A stretch of 64,000 bases of DNA from NCBI GenBank assembly GCA_018894105.1, contig CM032121.1, positions 32,158,230-32,222,229 on the forward strand, written 5' to 3'. A program made the position numbers and the translations under genes. The DNA comes from Jacaranda mimosifolia (Eukaryota > Streptophyta > Magnoliopsida > Lamiales > Bignoniaceae). This document shows positions 33,022-46,809 of this stretch, one piece after another. The notes beneath the pieces were generated by a model. It ran no database searches. It worked only from the letters and a program-made list of their open reading frames with translations, and was not told the DNA's origin. Position 1 is the stretch's first letter; the number at the start of each line of letters is the position of its first letter.

Positions 33022-36000
33022 CTAGTGGAACATTCTTGAGTAAGCTTTTTTCTCCAGTTCACGCCTATCAGCAATCTGTTAACAATTAACATTTGAACCA
33101 ATTAAAACAACCTAAAATACATGATTCACAATATTGTTCATGTAAATTTGAAAGTCACTTACCTTCTTCTTTGCAATAGCAAGCTCTTTCTTAATACCAC
33201 CTAAAAATAAAAGCAAGTCCCGTTACTTCCAGTCATGTAGAAGTATTTGCATATTGAACTTCTCATAAATTGTTAAACAAATCTAAAATTCATTCCTTTG
33301 TGGCTTCTAGGTTCAAGTAATTCCAGAAATAAAAGCATAAAGCTGGACGATGTGTATACTTGCAGCCTCCAGAGCTCCAAGCACTTCATGCAGCACATTT
33401 TCTATGCAACTACATTTGAGGATTTCTACAGTGACTACGTGCTCCTTACCATCATTTGGCTCCAACTCTAATGCTTTCTTAAAACTTTGAGCCGCTGCAT
33501 CTATGTTATTGAGTGCCATATATACCTGAAGGAAGTATAAGGGAAACTAGAAATTATACATGACTTTCTACAGAAAAGCAAGATTTTCAGGAAACTTTAA
33601 AACATGTGCATATTAAACTAGTAATTCTACTGACTTGAAGAACTGTTCAGCAAAAGTGTTTCCTAGAGTTGAATTATATTCTAGTGGAATGGCCTGTTAA
33701 AACATGAAGAAAATAAAACTAGTCCTCGTAATAGTCAGATTAACATGAGACACCAACCTGGCCTTGGCGGTAGAAAGCTTTTGCATTAGCCTCTCCATCT
33801 CGAATTGCAAAGTCTGCATCCACCAATGCTCCTTTAAGATCTCCCAACTTCAATCTGCAGACCTGAAGCAAGGAAGCCAAATATCATTTGGTACAACTAA
33901 AAGAGCAATGCTAGTGACCCCTGGCTTTTTTATCTTTTCTTTTCTCTGTCTTTTTTTTTTTGGGTGAGAAAGAGAGAGAAGGCAGAATAACTTACAGAAC
34001 TATTTGCAAGGATTTGAGACTTTGTTTTCCTCAGAGATAGACTCTGCACTGTACAACCATAGGTATGATTCTATCAGACTAATACAGCTACTTCATCCAT
34101 ACTCAGTTATTAAAACATTTTTAAAATTAGCATGGTGCAGTAGATATATAGTATACCTTGATCAATGCCTTCCATCTCCCAGCATAAATCCAGATATTTG
34201 AGGGCCTTACGATACTTTCTGATAGCCATCTTGTAGTCATGTTTCTGTAAATGTAATATGATCCCAGGTATATGAATTGATTCAGTGCCTATCATATGCC
34301 AGTTGATTTTATGTACTATTGCAAATTTTATACTGCATAAGTCATCGGAACTTGTTCACAAAGCAGGAAGACAAGCTATTTGTTGCAAGAAAACTTGGAG
34401 AAGCCAACAACAAGAGAAAAGCTTATTACACAGTAAAAGAACTACCTTATACCAGTCATTTCCCAGGACTTTGATAGTGTCCACAGCAGTAATCATCCAC
34501 ACAACATCATTTGGTTTAGTATCAAGATCCACTGGCCAATCAGGGTACAAATCACCATCGCTAAAGAAGTTAATTGTCCCATCATCTGCTCCCTCAGGAA
34601 TTTCTCCACAGTCAGCGACCACAAGATCAACACTAGGATGGTAGTCATCCGTTGTTGCAACACACTCAATTGCACGAACAACCCCCAATCCTTTTATCAT
34701 CTTACCAAAGACAACATGCTTTCCATCCAGTTGAGTCGCCTGGGTTGAAGTAATGAAAAATTGAGATCCATTCGTATTTGGACCAGAGTTAGCCATTGAT
34801 AGCATTCCTTTCCTCGAGTGTTTTAGCTCAAAGTTTTCATCTTCAAATTTCACCCCATAAATGGACTCTCCAGAGACTCCATTTCCAGCAGAGATATCAC
34901 CCCCTTGCACCATAAAACCTCTGATAATACGATTAAAGCTTGAACCCTGTATTGAACATTGAACTCAAATCAAGATGAAAGAAGGAAAGAGACATCATAG
35001 AAGGTTTTGAATTGGGAAAGGTTAAAACAGAGTAAAAAGACATATGCATTGACTAATATTTAGTTCACACATTTTTTAAGGCTGGATTGGATTACAAAGG
35101 CACATTAAACATGCATGAGCGTAATAATCATGACTAAGAATCATACCTGTAACAAGTTTATAAACATCTTTGTTGAAGGCAATAGAGACTAGAGAGCTAT
35201 TTCACAGTTTGAATTTCAACTTTTTCACTGATTTATAAGAAACAGAAATATGGTGAAAGCTTCAATCCATGGGCAGAATAGAAAATGTACAAAACATATT
35301 AATTCCAATTTGTTGCATTTGAAGTCTGTAAAGATAAAATGAAATTTATTAATAATATTCAGCTTTGGAATCCTATAAAATCTAAGATAAGCAATTGTCA
35401 TTGGTTTTCTTTTTTCCTTTGAAATGGATCATTTTCCCATGACAGGTATTCTTATTGAATTGTTATAAATGAAAAACAAATGGAATCTTATTGATAAGAC
35501 ATTTCAAATTGCATCCAATACATTGTAACAAATCCTTCGGATAAGTTCAGGAGAAAAGAACAATTCCATACTAGAATATAATGCGGATTCCTATTTCTCA
35601 ATGATTTTTCCTCAAGAACAAAAGCAGTTTCAACCAGTGTCACGGTGCCTTTCACTCCAAGGCACATGTACCCGGAGAAAACTCATGCAAAAAAGTTCCA
35701 AACCAAACAATTCAACAAATAAGTGAATTTTATGTTCTAGATTCAATATTCCCAGAAGTGAAATTTGAAGCATCAACAATCATACATAACATACATGCAA
35801 AGAGCCAATACACAGATAAAGAAACAGATAACATAACAAACCCATAACAAGATGCACTTAGAACTAATATTGAAATGCAGATGTCTGTGTGTGTGATCTA
35901 AACCTTGTAATGTAGAGGAAGGCCCGTGTGAGGACTAACGCCCTTCTCTCCAGTGCAGAGGGCTCTAAAATTCTCAGCAGTTTTAGGCACCACATCTTTA

Positions 36001-36074
36001 TATAACTCCACCACAATTCTCCCCTCCATTTCTCCTCCAATGCTAATATCCAAATAGCACCTCGGGTTCTCCAT
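33022..36074 (-). CDS. CYP40: Cyclophilin-40 (peptidyl-prolyl isomerase with TPR domain), eight exons
   Basis: Exons on the minus strand: 36074-35904, 34946-34446, 34244-34157, 34048-33996, 33862-33758, 33525-33450, 33200-33163 and 33075-33022. All junctions are GT-AG and in frame, giving 361 residues, the same length class as plant CYP40. The cyclophilin domain fills about residues 1-180: [32 protein letters not shown] and [10 protein letters not shown] linker ([13 protein letters not shown]) leads to TPR helices at about 210-340 ([26 protein letters not shown], [19 protein letters not shown]). CYP40 (SQUINT in Arabidopsis) is an Hsp90 co-chaperone that supports ARGONAUTE1 loading and hence miRNA action. 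The usual FHR active-site motif reads FNR here. The first intron is about 960 bp. The gene looks intact. Confidence 0.95.
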
Positions 36075-36375
36075 TCGCTCTCTATTCTACCCCAAAACAA
36101 AACAAAACAAACCCGAAAACTATAAATGCCAGAAACACAGACTAAAAGCCTTCTCCGCTGATGAAGTTGACGCCAAGACACACAGTTAACGTGAGCCCTC
36201 AGTTAACGAGAAAGCCAAAAGGTTTCAGGTATGAGAGATGAAAAGCAGCAAGGAAAAGGAAAAGCAAATAATCTTGTTTGGCAAGAGGTTTTGACAAGGG
36301 TTTGAGGTCAGTCGTCGGATGGAAAATGGAGAGGCGCAGAGTAGGACGAGACTCCTGTATGATATAGTGTCCAAT

Positions 36376-36388
36376 GTCTATATAAAGA
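36376..36388 (-). promoter_or_regulatory. TATA box of the CYP40 gene
   Basis: On the minus strand CTCTTTATATAGACA lies about 305 bases before the ATG at 36074. This predicts a 5' UTR of about 270 bases. The sequence is a fair TATA box in the right orientation; the start site is inferred. Confidence 0.45.
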
Positions 36389-36553
36389 GAGCGCGGTACA
36401 ATCTTGTAAAGCCGTACGTACAAACAATTTGGGATACGCATATATAGGCTGACTATAAGGTTGCTGCCCGTACGTGTGTGGTCGTGGGTTTTGTCACGTG
36501 GCCCACACGTTCGCAACTCTGCAGTATAGAAGAGGCTTATAAAAAAAAATAAA

Positions 36554-37468
36554 GGGGTATATGGCACTTTACCCTCCAAAATTTAATTATTTTGGCACAT
36601 TACCTCCACAACAGAGAGTCATTGGAACGTTTTACCCTTCAAATATATTTTTTGGTAGATTATGTGCTGGAGAAAGACTATTCTCGTCATTTCACTTTTT
36701 CCAACCTTCCTTAACATGTTTGTATGATATTTTATGTAATGTGTTTTGTATATATTCCCTTAAAGAAATGACAAAGTTAATGATTCTGATTCTGTAAATG
36801 TTGATTGGATAATTTAAGTGTTGCTACAATGAAGCATGGACTTTACTATTTCCTAAAAATGTCTTTTAATAAAGTAAGAAAACTTTGTTTTAGAGTAACA
36901 ATAAGATTAGTGATTTTGCTTCTTTAATATGGATGGCTGAGTAATCTTACCAAATAACAAAATGAATTAATCGTTTGAATATGTCATTTACAGCACAATC
37001 ACCATCCTTGCCACATGAATGAAAAACTAAACATGCTTCTGACTAAAATACATGTACTAAAACATATTCAGTTGTATTTCAATCAACAATTAATTTCATA
37101 AATAATAGAAGATGGCAAACGAGCTAATTGAAGCTAAGAAAAGAATAAGAACCCCAATATTCTATTGCTCTTGGTAGATGGTGTTTTTTTTTTTTTTTTT
37201 TGAGTTGAAAAAAATATAAAAATGACGAGTAATTGGGTTCCTTTTTTTTTTTTTAATAGAAAAAGATGGAAAAAAAAGTAAAAATGATAAGAATAGTATT
37301 TTCTCCAATCACATGATTTACTAAAAATTGTAATTTGGGGGGGGTGGGGGGGTGGGGGCAAAGTATTCCACTAACTCTAAGTTGAGGGGGGTGAAGTGGC
37401 TCTAAGTTAATTTTGGAAGTTAATGTGCCAAAAAAATTAAATTTAGGGGGATGAATTGCTATTTATCC
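36554..37468. mobile_element. MITE-like inverted-repeat element upstream of CYP40
   Basis: The left end, from about 36554, reads TTTAATTATTTTGGCACATT within its first 50 bases. The right end, inverted, reads TTTAATTTTTTTGGCACATT within its last 60. The inverted repeats span about 50 bases. The element is about 915 bp with no coding capacity. It holds a GGGG-rich tract (37337-37358) and several T or A runs. A target duplication was not clear, so the ends are approximate. The GCAATTCATCCCCCT-type end suggests a Mutator-like MITE. Confidence 0.6.
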
Positions 37469-39265
37469 AAAATATATATATATATACACACACACACACA
37501 CCCCCCATTTATTATGATGCACAATAGTAAGAATTAAAAGATATATGAGGAAGCAGATATGTTATAGTTCGAAAAAAAAAATGTACATAATAAAAAAAAA
37601 ATACGAATGTACAAAAAATTGACTATATGTACAGTTAAGTCAAAATCTTTAAAATAATTGTCTTTTCAGACGCAATCTTATAATAATTATAAATAAATCC
37701 CTTGTATATCCATTTTTTTTTAGCAAAATTTAATATTCTTCTAGAAAAAAAAACATATATTTTGACTTTTACATTGGGGAATACTGTGGGAAAGAATCCC
37801 AATACCCAACGGTGCCATAACAAGTTTTTGATGTAAGATTTTGATCAAAGAAAAAGATTTACATAGACTTTCTGTAATGTTATCATTGATCAAGGCAAGA
37901 AGTTATTATAGGAAGTTTTATATTTGAATTATTCTCCGTCCTACAGTTAGCAAAACTAATGCAACGGGTAAATTATAGAAGGAAAGAAAGAGATTAAAAA
38001 AAAATAAAATTATTGCACGAATAACTTGAATAAAAGAAAATATGTACACGACAAGTTTTAAAAAAAAGTAAAAGTCTTCTTGTAAAGAGAAAATCAAAGA
38101 ATTCTATTTCTCAAATTGTTTATGCTTATATTTAAAACTCCTAACTCCTTAAAAAATAATATAGAAATAACACTTAACTCACCAAAAAATGATGTAAAAT
38201 AATATCTAACTCCTAAAAGATAATAAAAATTTAAAATATAATATTTATCTAGAAAGAAAATAATCTAAAAGATAAAACTTATTATCTAAATAAAAATAAT
38301 AAAATATTTTCTACAAGTGGAATATCTTGCAAAAGATAACTCAAACCAAAATTCTCTCTATCTCTCGTATGAGAAACAATTATTGTATTTGGGTACTAAT
38401 AGAAATCCTTTTTTGGTACTATATATTTGAATAACTTAATGCCCAAATGCATCAAACTAAATATCAGAATGGAACTATGCTCGGCGACATTTAGTCCAAC
38501 GTCCAAAGGCATCAAAACTACGTGCCTCTTTGGATATGTTTTCAAACTTATTTTTTATTTTATGTCATTTTCAAAAATTAAAAATTTAATGGTGAGTTTA
38601 CATTTGAAAAAATAATGATTAGAGTATGTATGTATTTAAAAAATTAGTAAATTAATTTATATATTTTTTATGTTTAAAAAAAATTATTTCTTTAATATAT
38701 ATATATATATATATTATTAATTTTAAAATGATAGTGATACTTTGTCAAATTAAATTTGAATTTGGTTGATGTAATAGTAAGATGATGGATAGGTTTAGAA
38801 AGAGAGTGAAAATGAAAATGAAGAATTTTTTGTGTGAAAATAACTAAAAGTTGATTGCTTTCTATTCTCTTATTGTGTTGAAAATGAAAATGAATGATAA
38901 AAACAAATACAAACCGGCTCTCCAAGTGTTAGAACCAAGCTATTCCCGGGAGCACTAAATCCAATGTCCAAAGGCATCAAACTAAATGTTAGAACCTAAA
39001 TGTACTCAGAGGCATCAACCAAACCGAACTCCACTCGAAGGCACCAAATTTAATGCTCGACGATTGTGCATGGAAGCAATATGTTTCTGTAAAGAAGAAA
39101 TTTGTGAAGCCATATCTGGAGGAACAATTACGATAATTTCAAAGTAAGCTACATCACAACTCCCTGGATTTTTATGATCCATCAGAACCATAAAATCTGT
39201 TTCATCTTACAAACTTAAAAATCCCATTTAGTCTTTGCCATGAATTCACATTTACTGGCAAACTT
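37469..39265. other. Intergenic sequence downstream of the peroxidase gene
   Basis: The stretch is AT-rich with a TATATACACACA repeat followed by CCCCCC near 37480-37506. It also contains a set of related ~40-bp segments containing TCCAAAGGCATCAAAACTA or its variants (about 38427-38525 and 38930-39060). An AT-rich insert of about 400 bp separates these segments (about 38525-38925). Its ends, TTTGGATATGTTTTCA and AAAACAAATACAAA, are inverted copies, so it may be another MITE. No gene is seen. Confidence 0.5.
38427..39060. repeat. Dispersed GGCATCAAAACTAAATG-type repeat split by a possible MITE
   Basis: At least five segments share a core like GTCCAAAGGCATCAAACTAA or CGAAGGCACCAAATTTAATG. They lie at about 38440, 38500, 38955, 39010 and 39030. 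The spacing is irregular and the copies have diverged. This may be a decayed tandem array. The intervening ~400 bp has inverted ends and looks inserted. Confidence 0.45.
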
Positions 39266-41197
<1,932 letters not shown>

Positions 41198-41299
41198 ATT
41201 CTGAAATGCAATAGAACAAGAAATTTTTTTACTGGATAGTACTCTGCACGAGGACCAGCAGTAGCGGTTGCTGCAATTTATAAGAGAATGCAAGCGATC

Positions 41300-42364
41300 A
41301 GTTCATTGTCATTACTAGAGTGAAAAGGCCACTTAAGATGTCCCTTTCAGCTAAGTTTGGCAAAGTTCCACAAAGTCTCAGTGGGCAAAGCCACCATCCA
41401 GTTCCACCTCAGTCAGCTATAAAATTCTCAAGTGACCAATAAAGGCATCCCACTGTAAAGCAGGTCATGACTAGTGGAATCATGGGAAAGCCCCCACATT
41501 GACAAACAGTCTACTTGACAAATAAAAGAAAATGATTTTTCGTAAATTTTCATGATATTTCATACTTCCAATAATTCATGCTGAGAAGGAAGGGATCAAG
41601 CAATTTTTGTCACATAAAATGTCAAAAGTTATAGTTTTATAATCTTCAAGTTGCCCAAACCAGAATTACAGACAGCATGTGGGACAATATGCACATATTT
41701 AAGAAGTTCTCTGCAGTCCATCCAATACAGGAATTGCAAACACGCCAGCACCCACCACTAGAGTCAATTATAAGGTAATGATGGGGCCTAACTTGGATAT
41801 AAAAATATTCGCATATATAAAGGATGTGCTTTTTGTTTACAGTTTAGACAAAATTAAGCAAGCACGAGGCAGCTTGTTTTTACTTCAACCACCTGGATGG
41901 TCAAGCTTCAGACTCGACTAGGCTCTTTCATGCATTAAGTTGATCTCGTAATTTCCTGACATGCGATTGTCAAATACTATCCTAAAATGCAATAATATAT
42001 GACGTGAAATTATTCTTTCTACTTCACATTCTGTCTGAGGTTGCAGAAATTGGTGAAAGCAGCTTTGATTTCATTAAATATCTCAAATCTGGTGGGATAT
42101 ATTTCCTAAAGGAACTGCGAACAATAGATTATGACAGACCAGCGTCATGATGTTAGCATATTATTATTATTATTATCCATATTCCAGATAGCTACTCTGG
42201 CGTAAATCTTCCCTCTTGTATTAAAGCCATGGGTGAACACAAGAATGGGCCAATCCACCAGCCTATTAAATACATTATATAGACATCTAGCATATTAAAT
42301 AGATATGTTGAGTTATAAACATGTATTAAAGAAAAATATGCATCTTGCCTCCCTTTTACTAACT
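41300..42364. other. 5' flank of the peroxidase gene, no gene
   Basis: This presumably includes the peroxidase promoter in its first few hundred bases. No clear TATA box was recognised on the minus strand. The rest is ordinary AT-rich intergenic DNA with an ATT microsatellite (about 42160-42176). Confidence 0.5.
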
Positions 42365-43544
42365 TTTTAGAAAGGGTTCTTTATATAAATATTGTAAAAT
42401 AAATCACGAATTTTAAAAATACCGCAGTTGTAAAAGATTTGCAAATGTATCCATGCCTTACAATTATATTTTATCTTTTTTCTTTTATAGTCATGCCTCT
42501 AGTTGTTTCATAATGAAGAAGAGTGGCTAGCCACACCTCTCATTGATTTTATTTTATTTTGAAAAAAAAAATAGAGATGGACGCGCCTCTTAAATAATGA
42601 AAGTAGAGGGGGGGGGGGGGGGGGGTGTGGAAGAGGCCGTGCCTCTTAAATGAAAGTGAAGAAGAAAAGCGTTAGACTAGTCATTCATTATAACTAGTCT
42701 TTCATTACTTGGGGAAGAAAATTTTCTTTCCCAATGAATTAACTTATTTCTTTCCAAAATTTCTTTGGTGAAGGAAAAATGTACGGGTGTTGGTTGTTGG
42801 CCTACACTCATGCAATATATATGTGAATGTTGGGTAACCTCAATGCCAATAATCAAATGTGAGAGGAAGAGGAGTGGAAGAAAGAATTGAAAGGAAAAAA
42901 GGGAGAAAAAATAGGAAAAGAATAATTAAGTGAAAAATTAAAGAAGAGAAAGAAAAAAAAAATGTTCCAAATAAGATAAAAATAATTTGGAATAAGGTAA
43001 AGTTTAATTTTTTATGCTCAAAATTTTAAATTTATATTTTGATTATTTTATATTATTGCAACAATGCATTGCACTTTTAAATTTTTTTTACAGTTTGATA
43101 TTGATATCATCTCAAAAGATGAAAGTAGAATAAGTCCATAAAGAGTTCGATATTTTGAACGAATTACATCTCACCAATATTAGGTGATTTTTAAATTTTT
43201 AGAAATATTTTAATTTGATTTGTTGGTTGATTTTATATTTTTATTAGTCAAGTTTGATATTATTATATAATATAGTGCTTTAAATGTATTGATTATAATA
43301 TTTAGTTAAATAATTTAAAATTGATAGAAAATGGTATATTAATATTAATTGCTATTTACTTTTTTCCTTTAACTATTAGTAATTTCGTGAAAAATGAAAA
43401 GAAAATGAAAAAGGCATTATAGAATATCAATTTTAACACTAATCGTTAATAATCGAATCGTTAATAACTTTTATATAATTATTAATAATATTTATTTTAA
43501 ACTAAAAGTTTAAATCTAAATAATTAATCTCTATTAAATGCAGA

Positions 43545-44040
43545 TCCATACACTATGTTTGCTTGCAAATTGCCAATTCATTTTTTAACTCTCAAAATAT
43601 AAATAAATATATCAAACACATTTCTCAATCCCACTACCAAAATACACCCAGAAAGGTCCAAAATACATTTCCAATTCATTTTCTACCTATTCACCGATGT
43701 CCATCCCTCTAATTTTTTGTCCCCTCCACCCAATCTATATATATACATGTATAAATAATTTTAAAATATTAATTTCACCCTACAACAGTCCCCTCCCAAA
43801 ATACAACCAAACAAATCTATATATATACATGTATAAATAAAATTTAAATATTAATTTCACCCTACAACAGTCCCCTCCCAAAACACAACCAAGTAAATAA
43901 TTTTCTCACATAACATTCTCCTCCTACCACCTAAAATACAAACAAACAACAATTGTATTCTTCAACCCCACGTACCAAAAACTATTTTGCCAAAATATTT
44001 TGACAAATTGCTCCAAAATGTAAACAAACAAACCCATAAA
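43545..44040. mobile_element. MITE-like insert in the left arm of the Mutator-like element
   Basis: This block is missing at the matching place in the right arm, where CTATTAAATGCATATCATT runs straight on (about 49395-49420 inverted). Its left end has TTTGCTTGCAAATTGCC and its right end CAAATTGCTCCAAAATG followed by CAAACAAACCC, roughly inverted copies. Inside, a unit of about 85 bp (ATATATACATGTATAAAT ... CAACAGTCCCCTCCCAAAA) occurs twice in tandem (about 43735-43900). Confidence 0.6.
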
Positions 44041-44506
44041 ACAATTATAAATGTATGTTTATTTAAAAATTTATATCTATTATAAATAGTATATAAATTT
44101 ATAATTTTAATACCGTTTAAAGAGGCGTTGCATAGAAGCGCCTCTTTTTAGGACTGATTTTTGTCCTAACAATTATTAGGGCTGACATCAACCCTAATAA
44201 TTAAACAAAATAATTTCTAAAAGAAATAACATAGATTTTTTTTAAAATGTAAACAAATTTTATTTTAGAATAATAAAAATTTTATTATGAAATTTTAATT
44301 TTGAATAATTGAGTTTTAATTTAAAATTTAAATAATTAATTTCTTAAAAAATATATATAAAGGAGTTATGCTAAAAATGTACTATAAATTTTTGAAAATG
44401 CTTTTTTAAATTACTATTTTATATGATTTAGGTTATACATATATAATGAAAATAAAACACATACTTGACACAGTGAATAATAAATTTTCATGTCCTTCTT
44501 GAAGGT

Positions 44507-46640
44507 ATGGCCGATAGGAACATAATTAACATTTTGAAATATTTTGGAGGAAATATTATACAAGACTCTAATTCTGTTAAATATGATCCTCATTGTGCAA
44601 TATTTTCTAAATTAGTTTCAAATTTATATAAAGTAATAGATTATAGTAATCAATATTTACTAAAAATATTCGCAAATATTTATTTGGATGAAGAGGTCCA
44701 AATATCCACAATTATGCAAATAGAAAATGGTATAATTTATTTAACTTGTTGGATCCGAAGGCTGACAAGAATAATGTGGAATTATTTATCGCAACTAAAC
44801 CAATATGCCATAGTGGAGTACAAGATATGTTATTATAAGGGGAGTTTGGATCCTGCATGTCATTTCTAATGCAACATCCTTTTGGCAGTGCTTCTAACTC
44901 CCTTCAAAATCTCTTGGGAGGAAACCAATATACTACTCAATTTAGTAGTGAATATGAGCATAGAATTCCATAAATAGAGGCAGGGATTCCTGGCTTACAA
45001 GTCGTCACAAACGGCTTTACGAATTTTGAGATTCATGATATTTATGGTGGTACTTCTATATTTCATCAAGATCCCGTTTGATGCTACTACTTTTCAACAA
45101 GATATTTTGTGAGCACACCAGTATGAGCCTGAGATCCCACATGCAGAACAAAGCTTCCCTTATGCAGAAAGTTTTTATGATTGGGAGATTAGTAATTTAG
45201 AGAATGAAGATTATAATACGGATGAATTAGTTAATGATGCTAAATAAGAGCTATATCACCACATAGAGAGGGACCTCTAATCAAGGGCAAGTGTCTAGGG
45301 CACCAACAATGCCATCTACGATTGATCATCCACAATTTTATAAGGTCAATCTATTCTTCTTTACAATAAAAGAAAATCTATGTGGAGGCTATGAGGATAT
45401 TTCGTCTAGTGCATAGGGAAATTGTTATGACAATAGCAGCGAAAAGCTCGAGGTAGGCATGATTTTCAAAGATAAGGAGCATGTTAAGGCTACTATGAAG
45501 GATTTTCTGTATGGGATGCAAGACATGAATATCACATACTTGAGAGTGCACCAAAACCATGGAAAAGTAATGTGAAAATTGAAGTGTAACTGGAGTGTTT
45601 GGGCTTTTGAAAGTGTAAAGGGGTTGTGGAAGATTACTAAGCATAGGGGCCCTCACACTTATTTGATGGATGAAGTTTTGATTCATCAAAACTTAAGTCA
45701 AAATATGATTGCTATAGACTTGGTGGACCATGTTCGTGACAATCCAACATATAAGATAAAAGGCGTGCAACAAAATATGAAAGATAAATACATATATGAA
45801 ATCTTATATGCAAGGCATGAAATACGTTGAGATGTGCAAGGGAGCAATTTCGGCACACGAGAGAGCTTAGTAAGAATGCTACCCAAGTATATAGGAGCTC
45901 TCCAAAAGTGGAATTCAGAAACCATTGTTAAGTGAGAACATCAATGAACAGGGAAATCAAGGCAAAGAATGTTGAAGTGTGTGTTTGGACCTTCAAACTG
46001 TGTATGAATGGGTTTAGTATTGCTGCAAAGTTATTAGCACAACGAAACCCATCTATATACAAAATATAGACACAAAATGTTAATTGCAGTAGCTATGGAT
46101 GCAAATGAACAAAGTTTTGCCTTTGGCTTTCGAGATAGTTGATGAAAAAAACTTCATGTCTTGAAAGTAGTTTCTAGAGATGTCCAAGCACGTCGTAGAG
46201 GGATAGAAAGTATGTGCCTAATTTCTGATCGGCACTGTGGCTTTTTTATCTACTGTTGAATGCATATATGATTTCACCCCCATTGTGGAGTACATCAGTT
46301 CTGCTTAAGGCACGTTTGCTCAAACTTCAATAAACATTTCAAAAATATTTAATTGAAGGATTTATATTGGAAGCCGGTTCCAAAATCCAAATTCAAAAAT
46401 TTGATATGCATATTGAGAAATAAAGGAAACTAATGAGAATGCCTATTCATAATTGCAAAACATTGACAAAGCTCAATTGGCTATTTCTCATGATTGAGGA
46501 TGTTGTTGTGGTACTTTGACTACGAACATGTCTGAGTGCATCAATGGAGTACTAAAGGGTGCTTGTCGACTACCAATTACGGCTATTGTGCAACAGACAT
46601 TTGCTTGTCGTGTCAATATATTTCTTACTTAGATGACCAA
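44507..46640 (+). pseudogene. Left-arm MULE transposase remnant (N-terminal two thirds)
   Basis: The frame opens MADRNIINILKYFGGNII and continues through frameshifts. About 45440-45620 is the MuDR-type N-terminal domain (MIFKDKEHVKATMKDF, then KCNWSVWAFESVKGLWKITK). HRGPHTYLMDE follows near 45650. The MULE catalytic region is at about 46080-46600, with LISDRHCG (one of the acidic residues) and a CLRHVCSNFNKHF box. It breaks off near ECINGVLKGACRLPITAIVQ at the element's centre, so the C-terminal part and SWIM zinc finger are absent. Confidence 0.78.
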
Positions 46641-46809
46641 AGCTCATAAACAATAATAATATAGTCAAACTTTTGCATAATGTGCTCGATAAAGTGGGCT
46701 TATTATGCATTTAATATATATTTTAGATGGCAGCACCACTTTATTGAGCACATTATGCAAAAGTTTGACTATACTATTGTTGTTTCTGCCTCATTGTATG
46801 AGCTTTGGT

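Noticed and set aside
34285..34644. 119-codon plus-strand open frame
   Set aside because: It is the reverse of CYP40 exon 2 and has no domain of its own.
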